In this document: positions 26,085-34,325 of the stretch, piece by piece
How the letters are laid out: each line of letters opens with the position of its first letter
Position numbering within the stretch: position 1 is the first letter of the stretch
Assembly: GCA_015493525.1 (NCBI GenBank)
Contig: WGCY01000022.1
Location: 1 to 48,880 of the forward strand
Direction of reading: 5' to 3'
Source: Bacteroidales bacterium
GTDB lineage: Bacteria; Bacteroidota; Bacteroidia; Bacteroidales; F082
Length of the DNA: 48,880 bases
Position numbers and translations under genes: made by a program
The notes under the pieces: model-generated
What the model saw: only the letters and a program-made list of their open reading frames with translations
The model's database searches: none
Told to the model about the DNA's origin: nothing

Positions 26085-27356
26085 TTATAAGCTTTTTATT
26101 GGTTTTTCTTTTTGCTGTACCACAAGGTACTCCTTTATTTTTTCCATGGCTTTAAAAGTGGCCCCCGATTGTTGTTTCACATAATCGGCAGCTGCTTTCG
26201 ATGCCTGTTGATATTTTTTCTCGTTTTGCAGGAGCATATCGGCTGTTTGCCGAAAGCTTTTTTTATCGTTAATGGTAAAACCACCGCCGTTTTCCAACAA
26301 ATCGATGGCTTCGCGAAAACGTTGATGGTTGGGGCCAAAAATGACCGGAAGGCCATAAACTGCTGCTTCCGGCAGGTTATGAATGCCTGCACCAAAGCCC
26401 CCGCCCACATACGCCAACCTCCCGTACCGATACAAATAAGAAAGTAATCCTAAAGTGTCAATAATTAATACACGAGTGTCCGCGGGGACGGCTTTAGTAA
26501 TTTCAGAATATAAAACAGGATTGAATTCATTAAATTTATCCTGAATATCAGCAATGTGTTCAGCATCTGTTTTATGAGGCGCAAGGATAACTTTTATGGT
26601 TTTATCGTGGGAAAGAAAATCCGAAATAATCTCTTCATCGGGAGGCCAAGTGCTTCCGCATACAAGTAAATTATTACCGGTAGCAAAGTTTTTGATGGCC
26701 GGATATGAAACCTGTTCCCGGGCCACTTTTGCTACGCGGTCGAAACGGGTATCGCCCCCCACCTCATTATGAAAAACACGAATGCTGTTCAAAAGTTTCG
26801 AGGATGCCTCATCCTGTACCTGAAACCAGGTAACTTTCTGTAACTGGGTTCTGAACCATTTGGCACCATGCCGGAAGAAATACTGGTTTTGGCGAAAAAT
26901 AGCCGAAATAAAAAATAGTGGGATTTTATTCTTTGAAAGCTCTTGTATGTAGTTGTACCAGTATTCGTATTTGATAAAAACAGCCAGTTTGGGCTTGAAA
27001 ATATGAATAAAGTGCCGTGCGTTTTTGGGCTTGTCAATGGGAAGGTAAAAGACATAATCAGCTCCCGGATAATCTTTTCTCAACGTGTATCCCGATGGGG
27101 AAAAGAACGTTAGCAGAATTTTATAATGAGGAAAAGCTTCTTTAAAAGCTTCCATCACCGGGCGGCCCTGTTCAAATTCGCCGAGGCTGGCACAATGAAA
27201 CCAAATGATGTCCTCGTTTTCACCAGCAGCTTTTTCCATATGTAAAAACAACTTTCTTCGTCCATTTTTCCATTGGCGTACCTGTTCACTAAAAGGGGCC
27301 GCTATCCTAATGAGAAAAGTATAACCATAGATAAAGAAATTATAAATTATTCTCAT
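26085..27356 (-). CDS. waaA: 3-deoxy-D-manno-octulosonic acid (Kdo) transferase
   Basis: This 423-residue enzyme adds Kdo to lipid A precursors at the inner membrane, an essential step of lipopolysaccharide synthesis. The N-terminus is hydrophobic (NFFIYGYTFLIRIAAPF), followed by WFHCASLGEFEQGRPVMEAF with the catalytic glutamate, ILLTFFSPSGYTLRKDYPGADYVFYLPID, and the C-terminal nucleotide-sugar half with ACGSTW-like VCGSTWPPDEE, RLAYVGGGFGAGIHNLPEAAVYGLPVIFGPNH. All are GT30 family motifs and the length is normal. It leads the pair with the aminopeptidase. A minus-strand -7 box TATATTTG lies at 27412-27405, 48 bases before the start. Confidence 0.95.
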   Translation of the reverse strand: MRIIYNFFIYGYTFLIRIAAPFSEQVRQWKNGRRKLFLHMEKAAGENEDIIWFHCASLGEFEQGRPVMEAFKEAFPHYKILLTFFSPSGYTLRKDYPGADYVFYLPIDKPKNARHFIHIFKPKLAVFIKYEYWYNYIQELSKNKIPLFFISAIFRQNQYFFRHGAKWFRTQLQKVTWFQVQDEASSKLLNSIRVFHNEVGGDTRFDRVAKVAREQVSYPAIKNFATGNNLLVCGSTWPPDEEIISDFLSHDKTIKVILAPHKTDAEHIADIQDKFNEFNPVLYSEITKAVPADTRVLIIDTLGLLSYLYRYGRLAYVGGGFGAGIHNLPEAAVYGLPVIFGPNHQRFREAIDLLENGGGFTINDKKSFRQTADMLLQNEKKYQQASKAAADYVKQQSGATFKAMEKIKEYLVVQQKEKPIKSL

Positions 27357-27404
27357 TTTCGCTTATGCAAATACCCTGAATTTGTATTCTTCCCTAGAAT
27401 TTTG

Positions 27405-27412
27405 CAAATATA
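27405..27412 (-). promoter_or_regulatory. -7 promoter box of the Kdo transferase gene
   Basis: TATATTTG on the minus strand, 48 bases before the ATG at 27356, matches TAnnTTTG. Confidence 0.5.
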
Positions 27413-27498
27413 ATAAGAATAATATTTGTTTTAACAAAAACAAGGAATGTTATTTCCCTCAGAATATTTGTCTAAATTTACCTCATTATTTGAAATGT

Positions 27499-27506
27499 TA
27501 TATTTG
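27499..27506 (+). promoter_or_regulatory. -7 promoter box directly before the adaptor gene start
   Basis: TATATTTG matches TAnnTTTG and ends only 8 bases before the ATG at 27515, so the transcript would begin within a few bases of the start codon. Confidence 0.55.
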
Positions 27507-27514
27507 TAACGAAC

Positions 27515-28762
27515 ATGAAACAGAAAAAAAATTACTTCTACATCATTGGTGTTTTTCTTTTCATTGTACTGGTTTGGTATTTTTCCGGAACATCCGGTAC
27601 CGGAAAACAGGTGATAAAAGTAGCCGTTAAATCGGGAAAATTTGTCATTGGCGTTACCACAACCGGCGAACTGGAAGCACGAAGCAGCGAAAAAATCCAT
27701 GGCCCTAACCCTACTGCTTTGCGCAACGCCCGTATCTGGCAATACCGTATCGAAAAAATTGTCCCCGATGGTACGGTGGTGGATTCCGCCCAGTGGGTGG
27801 CCAACCTGGACCGTTCCGATCTGGAAAACAAAATCAAAGACCAGGAGCTGGAAGTGGAAAAGTTACGCACACAATATACTAAAACACAATTGGATACGGC
27901 AATGACCCTGCGGGATGCCCGTAATGCGTTAATCAATATGAAATATTCTCTGGAGGATAAGCAGATTATTGTAGACCAATCAATTTATGAGCCGCCTGCT
28001 ACCCGGCGACAGGTAAAGTTGGATTTGCAAAAGGCAGAACGGACTTATAAACAAACCAAAGACAACTATGTGCTGAAGAGTGAGAAGGCCATTGCCAACA
28101 TGAAAGAGGTGGAGGCCGGATTGAGTAAAGCCGACAGGAAACTGAGCGAATTGGAGAAACTCAAAAAAGAGTTTGTGGTCTATGCCCCCAAAGCCGGGAT
28201 GGTTATTTACAAACGAAACTGGGACGGTAAAAAACAGGGCGTGGGGGCGCAAATTTCCGCCTGGGACAATGTGGTGGCTATTTTGCCCGATTTGAGTGCC
28301 ATGAACAGCAAGACCTATGTCAATGAGATAGACATCAGCAAAGTGAAAAAAGGCCAGAAAGCCGTGGTAAGCACGGATGCATTCCCCGATAAGAAATTTC
28401 AGGGCGTGGTAACCGAGGTGGCCAATATGGGGCAACAAATGAAAAATTCCAATGCCAAAGTCTTTGAGGTTACCATCCAGCTTGCAGGCCACGATTCGGT
28501 ATTGCGCCCATCCATGACTACCAAAAATGAAATTATTACAGAAACTATTGATTCGGTACTGTTTGTGCCCATTGAGTGTGTCCACAACAACGATTCGCTC
28601 AGCTTTGTTTATATGGACCATCACAAACAGCAGGTTGTTCCGGGAAAAAGCAATGATGAGGATATTGTCATAAAATCGGGGCTGAAAAAGGAGGATGAAG
28701 TCTATCTGTCCCCCCCAAAAGGGGCGGAAGAATGGAATATGCATTTTCTGAAGAACAAATAA
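27515..28762 (+). CDS. HlyD-family periplasmic adaptor protein
   Basis: The 415-residue protein has one N-terminal membrane segment (YFYIIGVFLFIVLVWYF), then a beta-barrel/lipoyl region beginning VIKVAVKSGKFVIGVTTTGE, a long helical hairpin (about residues 105-215, QELEVEKLRTQYTKTQLDT and KADRKLSELEKLKKEF), the returning lipoyl strand VVYAPKAGMVIYKRNWDGKK and a membrane-proximal beta domain. This is the layout of membrane-fusion proteins of efflux pumps and type I export systems. No ABC or RND transporter gene is adjacent, so its partner is elsewhere. The genes that follow on the same strand are a secreted protein of unknown function and a TauE-type permease. Its -7 box is almost at the ATG. 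Confidence 0.9.
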   Translation: MKQKKNYFYIIGVFLFIVLVWYFSGTSGTGKQVIKVAVKSGKFVIGVTTTGELEARSSEKIHGPNPTALRNARIWQYRIEKIVPDGTVVDSAQWVANLDRSDLENKIKDQELEVEKLRTQYTKTQLDTAMTLRDARNALINMKYSLEDKQIIVDQSIYEPPATRRQVKLDLQKAERTYKQTKDNYVLKSEKAIANMKEVEAGLSKADRKLSELEKLKKEFVVYAPKAGMVIYKRNWDGKKQGVGAQISAWDNVVAILPDLSAMNSKTYVNEIDISKVKKGQKAVVSTDAFPDKKFQGVVTEVANMGQQMKNSNAKVFEVTIQLAGHDSVLRPSMTTKNEIITETIDSVLFVPIECVHNNDSLSFVYMDHHKQQVVPGKSNDEDIVIKSGLKKEDEVYLSPPKGAEEWNMHFLKNK

Positions 28763-28775
28763 AGAGAAGTATTAT

Positions 28776-28804
28776 GGAGCTTTGCCTGAAAAATATTCAG
28801 CTCC
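28776..28804 (+). terminator. Weak hairpin after the adaptor gene
   Basis: GGAGCT (28776-28781) and AGCTCC (28799-28804) pair around a 17-base loop, 13 bases after the stop codon. No T-run follows beyond TGTTTG, so termination is probably partial at best. Confidence 0.3.
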
Positions 28805-28852
28805 TGTTTGAAAAGTATTCAATTCATGGTATATACACGAAAAACTAAAATT

Positions 28853-29380
28853 ATGAAAAAATTTACACGCTCCCTGTTTCTTATTTTGCTTTTTGCCGGC
28901 CTGCAACTGGAAGCACAGCAATTCGTTATTTTAAAAGCCGGAAAAACCACCCAGATTAATGGTATCTCCACGAGCTACATTGCCGCTTTGAGGAAAACCA
29001 AAAAGGGCGAAGATTATTACAGGATTACGGTTTCCGTTACCAATACGGGAAATGATTTTCAGCAACTTTTTCAGGTTGCTTCCACAACCTATACCAAAAC
29101 CGACCAAAATGCATTGGCTTATTTTCAGTTCGTCAATGCTACCGGCAGGGGCCTTTCTGCCACCACGGGGAAACTTTATGCCGGGCCTTTGACCATCGAT
29201 GTGCCGTACAAGTGCAAAAAATGTCCGCCACCCACTGATAGCCATGCAGATAAATATAACCATTATTTTGCGACTTATGTTATCGGAATACAATTTCTTC
29301 ATGGGGCAACCATAACACATGCCTATGACATAAGGGTGCACAAAGGAGCAACTCCTATAGTACGGGCAATGATAAAATAA
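28853..29380 (+). CDS. Secreted protein of unknown function
   Basis: The 175-residue protein begins with a clear signal peptide (KKFTRSLFLILLFAGLQLEA, then QQF), so it is exported. The start at 28853 is preferred over an in-frame upstream ATG at 28808 because it places positive residues directly before the hydrophobic core. The mature part is rich in strand-forming residues (YRITVSVTNTGNDFQQLFQV) and has a CKKC pair (KCKKCPPPTDSHADKYNHYF) near residues 122-125 that could bind metal or form a disulfide. No family is recognised. It lies 90 bases after the adaptor gene and 3 bases before the TauE-type permease, so it is probably translated with the permease. Confidence 0.75.
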   Translation: MKKFTRSLFLILLFAGLQLEAQQFVILKAGKTTQINGISTSYIAALRKTKKGEDYYRITVSVTNTGNDFQQLFQVASTTYTKTDQNALAYFQFVNATGRGLSATTGKLYAGPLTIDVPYKCKKCPPPTDSHADKYNHYFATYVIGIQFLHGATITHAYDIRVHKGATPIVRAMIK

Positions 29381-29383
29381 GGT

Positions 29384-30175
29384 ATGGGTATTGTTGAACT
29401 TTTGGTGTTGGTGCTTTCGGGGGTATTGGTGGGTTTTATCAATACCCTGGCCGGTGGCGGGAGCATCATCTCGCTTTCGATATTGATTATGCTGGGACTT
29501 CCCGCAACAGTGGCCAACGGTACCAACCGCGTGGCTATTGCGCTGCAAAACATGGTGGCCGTTTCCAGTTTTAAACAACAAAAAGTACTGGAAATACGCA
29601 AAGCACTTTATCTTTCCATACCGGCTATCCTCGGTTCGCTTGTAGGGGCCTGGGTAGCCGTTGACATCAACGAAGCAGTGTTTGAAAAAGCCATCGGGGT
29701 CATCATGCTGGTGATGCTCATTTTTGTTTTGTTTAAACCACAGCAGTATATCTACGGGAGGGCTGAGGTAAGTGCAAAACCGATAAAATGGGCAACCTAT
29801 GTCGCCTTCTTCTTCATTGGCATTTATGCCGGTTTTATCCACATGGGCGTAGGCTACTTTTTGCTGGGCGGTATTGTCCTGGGGGCCGGGTACGATTTGG
29901 TGAAGGCCAATGCCATCAAGGTGTTGATAATTCTGGCTTATGCCCCTTTTACACTGGCCATTTTTTATTTTAACCATGAAATCAACTGGGTTTACGGACT
30001 GGTGATGGCTGTGGGCAATATGGCCGGTGCCTGGATTGCTTCCCGCATGGCGGTAAAAAAAGGTGTTAATTTTGTGAAATGGGTGATTGTGGTGGTAATA
30101 TTGATTACTTCTGCCCAGATGTTCGGCTTATATGATTTCAAAAGCCTTCTTTTTCCCCTTACCGGTCATCCGTAA
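29384..30175 (+). CDS. TauE/SafE-family membrane permease
   Basis: The 263-residue protein has about eight hydrophobic segments and the family's repeated motif: LVGFINTLAGGGSIISLSIL near the N-terminus and FIGIYAGFIHMGVGYFLLGG near the middle, each with the glycine-rich turn. The segment LGLPATVANGTNRVAI is characteristic. Family members export or import sulfite, sulfonates or other small organic anions; the substrate here is unknown. Only 3 bases separate it from the secreted protein upstream. Confidence 0.88.
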   Translation: MGIVELLVLVLSGVLVGFINTLAGGGSIISLSILIMLGLPATVANGTNRVAIALQNMVAVSSFKQQKVLEIRKALYLSIPAILGSLVGAWVAVDINEAVFEKAIGVIMLVMLIFVLFKPQQYIYGRAEVSAKPIKWATYVAFFFIGIYAGFIHMGVGYFLLGGIVLGAGYDLVKANAIKVLIILAYAPFTLAIFYFNHEINWVYGLVMAVGNMAGAWIASRMAVKKGVNFVKWVIVVVILITSAQMFGLYDFKSLLFPLTGHP

Positions 30176-30209
30176 AACCGGACAGTTTTTGATTTATGGG
30201 AAGAACCAT

Positions 30210-30217
30210 TATCTTTG
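30210..30217 (+). promoter_or_regulatory. -7 promoter box of the glucosaminidase gene, decides its start
   Basis: TATCTTTG matches TAnnTTTG. TTTTTG (30186-30191) lies 18 bases upstream as a possible -33 element. Because the transcript would begin near 30223, the open frame extending back to 30215 cannot be translated in full and the ATG at 30281 (or 30326) is the likely start. Confidence 0.6.
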
Positions 30218-30280
30218 CAATACAAAAACAGCTTCCAGCGATTGTTTTCTTTGTTCGTTTGTTGTAGTAATCCATTGTTT

Positions 30281-31123
30281 ATGCGTAAAAATGCCTTGTT
30301 TTATTTCTGCAGGAAGTATTTTAAAATGTTATTTGTCAATTTGTTGTTTATGGCCATTGGCTTTTCCGGTCCTGTGTCTGCACAAAACATCAATTTTGTC
30401 AAAATTGTCAAAAAGAAAATTTATCATCCGAACGATATTGTAGATATAAAGAATCCGCTGGTTGTTCCCTATGTTTATACCAACACAATTTCTTTAAATC
30501 ATCTGCCTGTTCCTGAAAAAAAACAAAAGTTTTTTGAGATGTTGCTGCCTTCGGTACTTGTGGCCAAAACAAACCTTGACATTCTTCGCAGGCATGTGGA
30601 GGCAATGGCTTTGAGAAAAAGCATGACAACTGCCGATACCAACTTTCTTTTTCCGTTAATGAAAGCGTACGGAACCGAAAATATTTTTGAATTAATCAAC
30701 CGGCTTCGGACATTTCCGGTAAGTATTGTTCTGGCGCAGGCTGCCATCGAAAGCGGCTGGGGGAGCTCCCGGTTTTTTCTGGAAGGGAACAATGTTTTTG
30801 GCATGTGGTCTTTTGATTCTACTGAAAACCGGATGCCGGCTTTATCCCATCGCAAGGGCACCAGGATATATTTGCAAAAATTCGGTAACCTGGAAGAGGC
30901 AATAAACGCTTACTACTTTATGCTGGACACGCGACAGATTTTTGCCCCGTTCCGTGCGGTACGGCTGAAAACCAATAACCCGTTTGTCATTATCGATTCC
31001 CTGAAGAAGTATTCTGAAAGAGGCGATGATTACGTTAACGATTTGTCCCGGATGATTAGGGTAAACCATCTGCAACGATATGATACATACAAGATTGCCC
31101 CTGCCTATATCTTAAAAAACTGA
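30281..31123 (+). CDS. Exported glucosaminidase (Bax-like / FlgJ-type peptidoglycan hydrolase)
   Basis: The 280-residue protein carries an N-terminal hydrophobic export signal (MLFVNLLFMAIGFSGPVSAQ, from the second candidate ATG at 30326). The catalytic domain, from about residue 130, shows FPVSIVLAQAAIESGWGSSR with the catalytic glutamate, FFLEGNNVFGMWSF, and NLEEAINAYYFMLDTR followed by YSERGDDYVNDLSRMIR. This is the pattern of the Bax subgroup of glucosaminidases, which cleave the glycan backbone of peptidoglycan. All key motifs are present. It stands alone, with its own promoter, facing the convergent MBL-fold gene 10 bases away. Confidence 0.88.
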   Translation: MRKNALFYFCRKYFKMLFVNLLFMAIGFSGPVSAQNINFVKIVKKKIYHPNDIVDIKNPLVVPYVYTNTISLNHLPVPEKKQKFFEMLLPSVLVAKTNLDILRRHVEAMALRKSMTTADTNFLFPLMKAYGTENIFELINRLRTFPVSIVLAQAAIESGWGSSRFFLEGNNVFGMWSFDSTENRMPALSHRKGTRIYLQKFGNLEEAINAYYFMLDTRQIFAPFRAVRLKTNNPFVIIDSLKKYSERGDDYVNDLSRMIRVNHLQRYDTYKIAPAYILKN

Positions 31124-31133
31124 TTTCCCGGCC

Positions 31134-31979
31134 TTACAAAAATTGGCTTAATTTCCCGGTTTCTTTTACACGGGCACCTTTGGGCGTATTTTCAAGGACA
31201 GCGGCTTCGTGATACAGGTCGTGTTCAAAAAACAGGATATAATTATTTTCCAAAGCCTCTTTGTAGAACCGCTCACGGTCTTTCAGCGTAAGCAAAGGGC
31301 GTGTGTCGTAAGCCATAATCCACGGCATGGGAATATGGGCTGCCGATGGCATGAGGTCGGCCATGAAAACCACCGTCTTATCATTGGTAACCCTTATGTG
31401 GGGAATCAGCTGGCCATCCGTGTGCCCCGAATACAACTTAAAGTCAATACCGGGGATGTATTCGCCTTCTTCTTCAATCATTTTAAGATGGCCGCTCTCC
31501 TCGATGGGCAATATGTTTTCTTTTAAGAAAGAGGCTTTTTCGCGCCGGTTCGGGTGGGTAGCCCATTCGTACTGTTTCCTGCTGACCCAGTAAGTGGCGT
31601 TGGGAAAGGTAAGCTCAAAACCCGATTTGTCAGCAGTGTATTTCACACTGCCCCCGCAATGGTCAAAATGCATGTGTGTTATCACCATGTCGGTAATGTC
31701 TTCGGGTTTTAACCCGGCTTTTTCCAGCGAAGATGCGAGTGTGGCTTCGCCGTTCAAATAATAATGTTTCAAAAACCGTTCATCCTGTTTGCTGCCGATG
31801 CCATTGTCAATCAGTACCTTCCGGTTACCATCTTCGACCAAAAGACAGCGCATGGCCCAGTTGGCCAGGTTATTCTCATCGGCAGGATACACCTTCGACC
31901 ACATCACTTTGGGGACGACACCAAACATGGCACCGCCGTCTAATTTTAAATTTCCTGTTTCTATGGGGGTAAGTTTCAT
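31134..31979 (-). CDS. MBL-fold metallo-hydrolase
   Basis: The 281-residue protein is a metallo-beta-lactamase-fold hydrolase, marked by HMHFDHCGG (two-metal site), a later histidine in LYSGHTDGQL and an aspartate in VVFMADLMPSA, and FEHDLYHEA near the end. The overall pattern (AMFGVVPKVMWSKVYPADEN then NGIGSK) resembles quorum-quenching lactonase-like and related hydrolases; the true substrate is unknown. The same frame stays open far upstream opposite adenine deaminase, but that is an antisense shadow; the ATG at 31979 gives a family-sized protein. Its -7 box (TAAATTTG, 32035-32028) and a 14-bp palindrome lie in the divergent spacer. Confidence 0.88.
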   Translation of the reverse strand: MKLTPIETGNLKLDGGAMFGVVPKVMWSKVYPADENNLANWAMRCLLVEDGNRKVLIDNGIGSKQDERFLKHYYLNGEATLASSLEKAGLKPEDITDMVITHMHFDHCGGSVKYTADKSGFELTFPNATYWVSRKQYEWATHPNRREKASFLKENILPIEESGHLKMIEEEGEYIPGIDFKLYSGHTDGQLIPHIRVTNDKTVVFMADLMPSAAHIPMPWIMAYDTRPLLTLKDRERFYKEALENNYILFFEHDLYHEAAVLENTPKGARVKETGKLSQFL

Positions 31980-32011
31980 GGGTATTGAATTTTGTTTCTT
32001 ATTGACCAAGT

Positions 32012-32025
32012 CCGGTTTAAACCGG
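32012..32025. promoter_or_regulatory. Perfect 14-bp palindrome in a divergent promoter region
   Basis: CCGGTTTAAACCGG is an exact palindrome in the 96-base spacer between the MBL-fold and adenine deaminase genes. It lies immediately after the minus-strand -7 box at 32035-32028, so it covers the predicted MBL transcript start, a typical repressor position. Confidence 0.45.
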
Positions 32026-32027
32026 CC

Positions 32028-32035
32028 CAAATTTA
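32028..32035 (-). promoter_or_regulatory. -7 promoter box of the MBL-fold gene
   Basis: TAAATTTG on the minus strand matches TAnnTTTG, 48 bases before the ATG at 31979. Confidence 0.5.
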
Positions 32036-32059
32036 CAATTTTTTGATAAATAATATTTG

Positions 32060-32067
32060 TATTTTTG
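32060..32067 (+). promoter_or_regulatory. -7 promoter box directly before adenine deaminase
   Basis: TATTTTTG matches TAnnTTTG and ends 8 bases before the ATG at 32076. It excludes use of in-frame codons further upstream (from 31992) and implies an almost leaderless transcript. Confidence 0.55.
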
Positions 32068-32075
32068 CCTGCATT

Positions 32076-33716
32076 ATGCAAAAAAAAGATTCTTTTACCA
32101 TAGCAGGAAATATTGTTGACCTGCACAACGAAAAAATTTTCAGGGGCCGTGTTTATGTTGAAGAGGGGATAATAAAATCCATCCGGCCCGATGATTCTGT
32201 TACAGAGGGGCAGACAATTCTTCCCGGGCTGATTGATGCCCATATTCATGTGGAGAGTTCCATGTTGATACCTTCGGAATTTGCGCGTTTGGCAACAGTC
32301 CACGGAACGGTTGCCACTGTGTCGGACCCACACGAGATTGCCAATGTGCTCGGTATCGATGGCATTCAGTTTATGATTCAAAACGGGAAAAAAGTTCCAT
32401 TTAAATTTTATTTCGGGGCTTCGGCCTGTGTTCCGGCCACTCCTTTTGAGACTTCCGGTGCTGCCCTTGGCGAGAAAGAGCTGGACTATCTGCTTTCGCT
32501 GGATGAGATAAAATACCTTTCGGAAATGATGAATTTTCCGGGTGTGATTAGCCGCGTTCCTTCCGAAATGAAAAAAATTGAAATTGCCAACAAATATCAC
32601 AAGCCTGTGGATGGCCATGCCCCGGGCGTAAAAGGTGAAGATGCACGCAAATATGCCACTGCCGGCGTCTGTACCGACCATGAGTGTTTTACCCTGGAAG
32701 AAGCTTTGGAGAAAATACGTTTTGGCATGAAAATCCAAATTCGCGAGGGAAGTGCGGCCAAAAATTTTGAAGCCCTCATCGACCTGATGAAAGACCATGC
32801 CGACAAAGTTCTGTTTTGCTCTGATGACCGCCATCCCAACGATTTGGCTGCCGGGCACATCAATGATTTGATAAAAAGGGCTGTTGCCAAAGGTTATGCT
32901 CCTATAAAGGTACTCAAAAGTGTGATAATCAACCCCATCGAACATTATAACCTGGAGGTGGGCATGTTGCGTGAAGGCGATCCGGCCGATATGATAGTGG
33001 TGGACAACCTGGAAAACTTTGCAGTAAAAGCCACTTTTATCAACGGACAAAAGGTAGCTGAAAACGGACATAGCCTGATTCCATCCGTGAAAGAAGAAAC
33101 ACCCAATAAATTTCTTGCCGGACCCCTGTCCCCTGAAGATATTTATATTGCAGACCAGGGGAAAAAGCTGAAAGTCATTGAATCGTATGATGGAGAATTG
33201 ATTACCGGAATATTAAATGTTGCCCCCAAAGTGGTGGATGGCAATGTGGTGAGCGATGTGCAAAATGATGTGTTGAAAATGGTTGTCCTGAACCGTTATG
33301 AGAAAGCAAAACCAGCCGTTGCTTTCATTAAAAATATCGGATTGAAAACGGGTGCTTTTGCCTCCAGTGTGGCACACGACAGCCATAACATAGTAGCTGT
33401 CGGTACGGATGACGAAGCCATTACGCAAGCGGTAAATGCCATTGTTGGCAGTAAAGGGGGCGTGGCAGTTGTGAAGGACGGAAAAGCAGAAGTCTTGCCG
33501 CTCCCTGTTGCCGGATTGATGTCCAACGCAGATGGCTATCAGGTGGCTGCACGTTATGAGGCCCTCGACAATATGTTGCATGAAATGGGGGCTACGCTAC
33601 GTGCACCGTTTATGACGCTTTCGTTTATGGCATTGCTTGTTATCCCCGACCTGAAACTGAGCGACAAAGGATTGTTTGACGGGCGCACCTTTCAGTTTAC
33701 CTCTCTTTTCGCTTAG
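32076..33716 (+). CDS. ade: Adenine deaminase
   Basis: The 546-residue cytoplasmic amidohydrolase converts adenine to hypoxanthine in purine salvage or use. It shows LPGLIDAHIHVESSMLIPSE with the first metal histidines, HAPGVKGEDARKYATAGVCT DHE, CSDDRHPNDL and AGHINDLIKRAVAKG, then KPAVAFIKNIGLKTGAFASS and VAHDSHNIVAVGTDDEA in the C-terminal part specific to this family. Length and motifs match bacterial Ade. It is divergent from the MBL-fold gene and ends in a compact hairpin containing its stop codon. Confidence 0.96.
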   Translation: MQKKDSFTIAGNIVDLHNEKIFRGRVYVEEGIIKSIRPDDSVTEGQTILPGLIDAHIHVESSMLIPSEFARLATVHGTVATVSDPHEIANVLGIDGIQFMIQNGKKVPFKFYFGASACVPATPFETSGAALGEKELDYLLSLDEIKYLSEMMNFPGVISRVPSEMKKIEIANKYHKPVDGHAPGVKGEDARKYATAGVCTDHECFTLEEALEKIRFGMKIQIREGSAAKNFEALIDLMKDHADKVLFCSDDRHPNDLAAGHINDLIKRAVAKGYAPIKVLKSVIINPIEHYNLEVGMLREGDPADMIVVDNLENFAVKATFINGQKVAENGHSLIPSVKEETPNKFLAGPLSPEDIYIADQGKKLKVIESYDGELITGILNVAPKVVDGNVVSDVQNDVLKMVVLNRYEKAKPAVAFIKNIGLKTGAFASSVAHDSHNIVAVGTDDEAITQAVNAIVGSKGGVAVVKDGKAEVLPLPVAGLMSNADGYQVAARYEALDNMLHEMGATLRAPFMTLSFMALLVIPDLKLSDKGLFDGRTFQFTSLFA

Positions 33717-33727
33717 CGAAATATTTT
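33707..33727 (+). terminator. Terminator overlapping the adenine deaminase stop codon
   Basis: TTTCGC (33707-33712) and GCGAAA (33716-33721) form a 6-bp stem with a TTA loop, followed by TATTTTTC. The TAG stop (33714-33716) lies in the hairpin. Confidence 0.5.
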
Positions 33728-33805
33728 TCTTCTTCATGCTGGTATATTCATTTGATATTTATACCGGATTGTGCATGTAAAGATGCTGTATTCAAGAAGT
33801 AATCT

Positions 33806-33841
33806 CTTCCGGTTTCGGACTTCCGGCTTTTGACTTCCGGC
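33806..33841. repeat. Short imperfect tandem repeat of CTTCCGG
   Basis: CTTCCGG occurs at 33806-33812, 33820-33826 and 33834-33840, exactly 14 bases apart each time, with similar spacers (TTTCGGA, CTTTTGA). It lies in the 285-base space between adenine deaminase and the ArsR-type gene and looks like a dispersed non-coding repeat; the space otherwise holds a run of alternating TA near 33939. Confidence 0.6.
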
Positions 33842-33977
33842 AATAATAATTACACAATACAGCAGTCTGCCACCAAATTTGCAGTAGTACCCAAAACTTT
33901 CTTATTTAGATACATTATAAAAACATGTAGGACCATGACATATATATATATTTATTTTTTTATAAAAACTTTACCTT

Positions 33978-33985
33978 TATTTTTG
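33978..33985 (+). promoter_or_regulatory. -7 promoter box of the ArsR-type regulator
   Basis: TATTTTTG matches TAnnTTTG and lies 16 bases before the ATG at 34002, behind a very A/T-rich upstream region. Confidence 0.5.
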
Positions 33986-34001
33986 CAGAAAATATCAGAT
34001 T

Positions 34002-34301
34002 ATGACACATTTTGAAATTAACATTGATAAACTGGAGATGGCAGCAGGGAAATTAAGGGCCATTTCTCATCCCATGCGGATTGCCATACTGGAGCTATTG
34101 GCACAGGACAAACAACTGAGTGTTACGGAAATCTACAAAACGCTGAACATAGAACAGGCCACCGCTTCTCATCATTTGAATATTCTGAAAAATAAGAATG
34201 TGTTGGTGTCCAAACGGGCCGGAAAAAAAATATTCTATTCCTTGCGCAGCAATACATTGATGGAGATTATTGAATGTATCAACCGCTGTAACGAAGAGTA
34301 A
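34002..34301 (+). CDS. ArsR-family winged-helix regulator
   Basis: The 99-residue protein is a compact winged helix: LRAISHPMRIAILELLAQDK opens the domain, SVTEIYKTLNIEQATASHHL NILKN contains the recognition helix, and VLVSKRAGKKIFYSLRSNTL is the wing. The metal-binding ELCVCDL motif of arsenic sensors is absent; the only cysteines are in the C-terminal IIECINRC, a C-x3-C pair that might sense metals or redox state. It has its own promoter and no adjacent co-directional gene, so its target is not evident. Confidence 0.88.
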   Translation: MTHFEINIDKLEMAAGKLRAISHPMRIAILELLAQDKQLSVTEIYKTLNIEQATASHHLNILKNKNVLVSKRAGKKIFYSLRSNTLMEIIECINRCNEE

Positions 34302-34325
34302 ACCAGTTATTTAAAAACTCAGGTT

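Noticed and set aside
28931-29977. 348-codon minus-strand frame
   Set aside because: Antisense shadow of the secreted protein and TauE-type permease genes; histidine- and cysteine-rich composition typical of shadows.
31980-33071. Minus-strand frame open for about 360 codons opposite adenine deaminase, continuous with the MBL-fold gene
   Set aside because: It is in antisense to a well-conserved gene, has no domain match, and the MBL-fold protein has a good ATG at 31979 with a promoter in the spacer.
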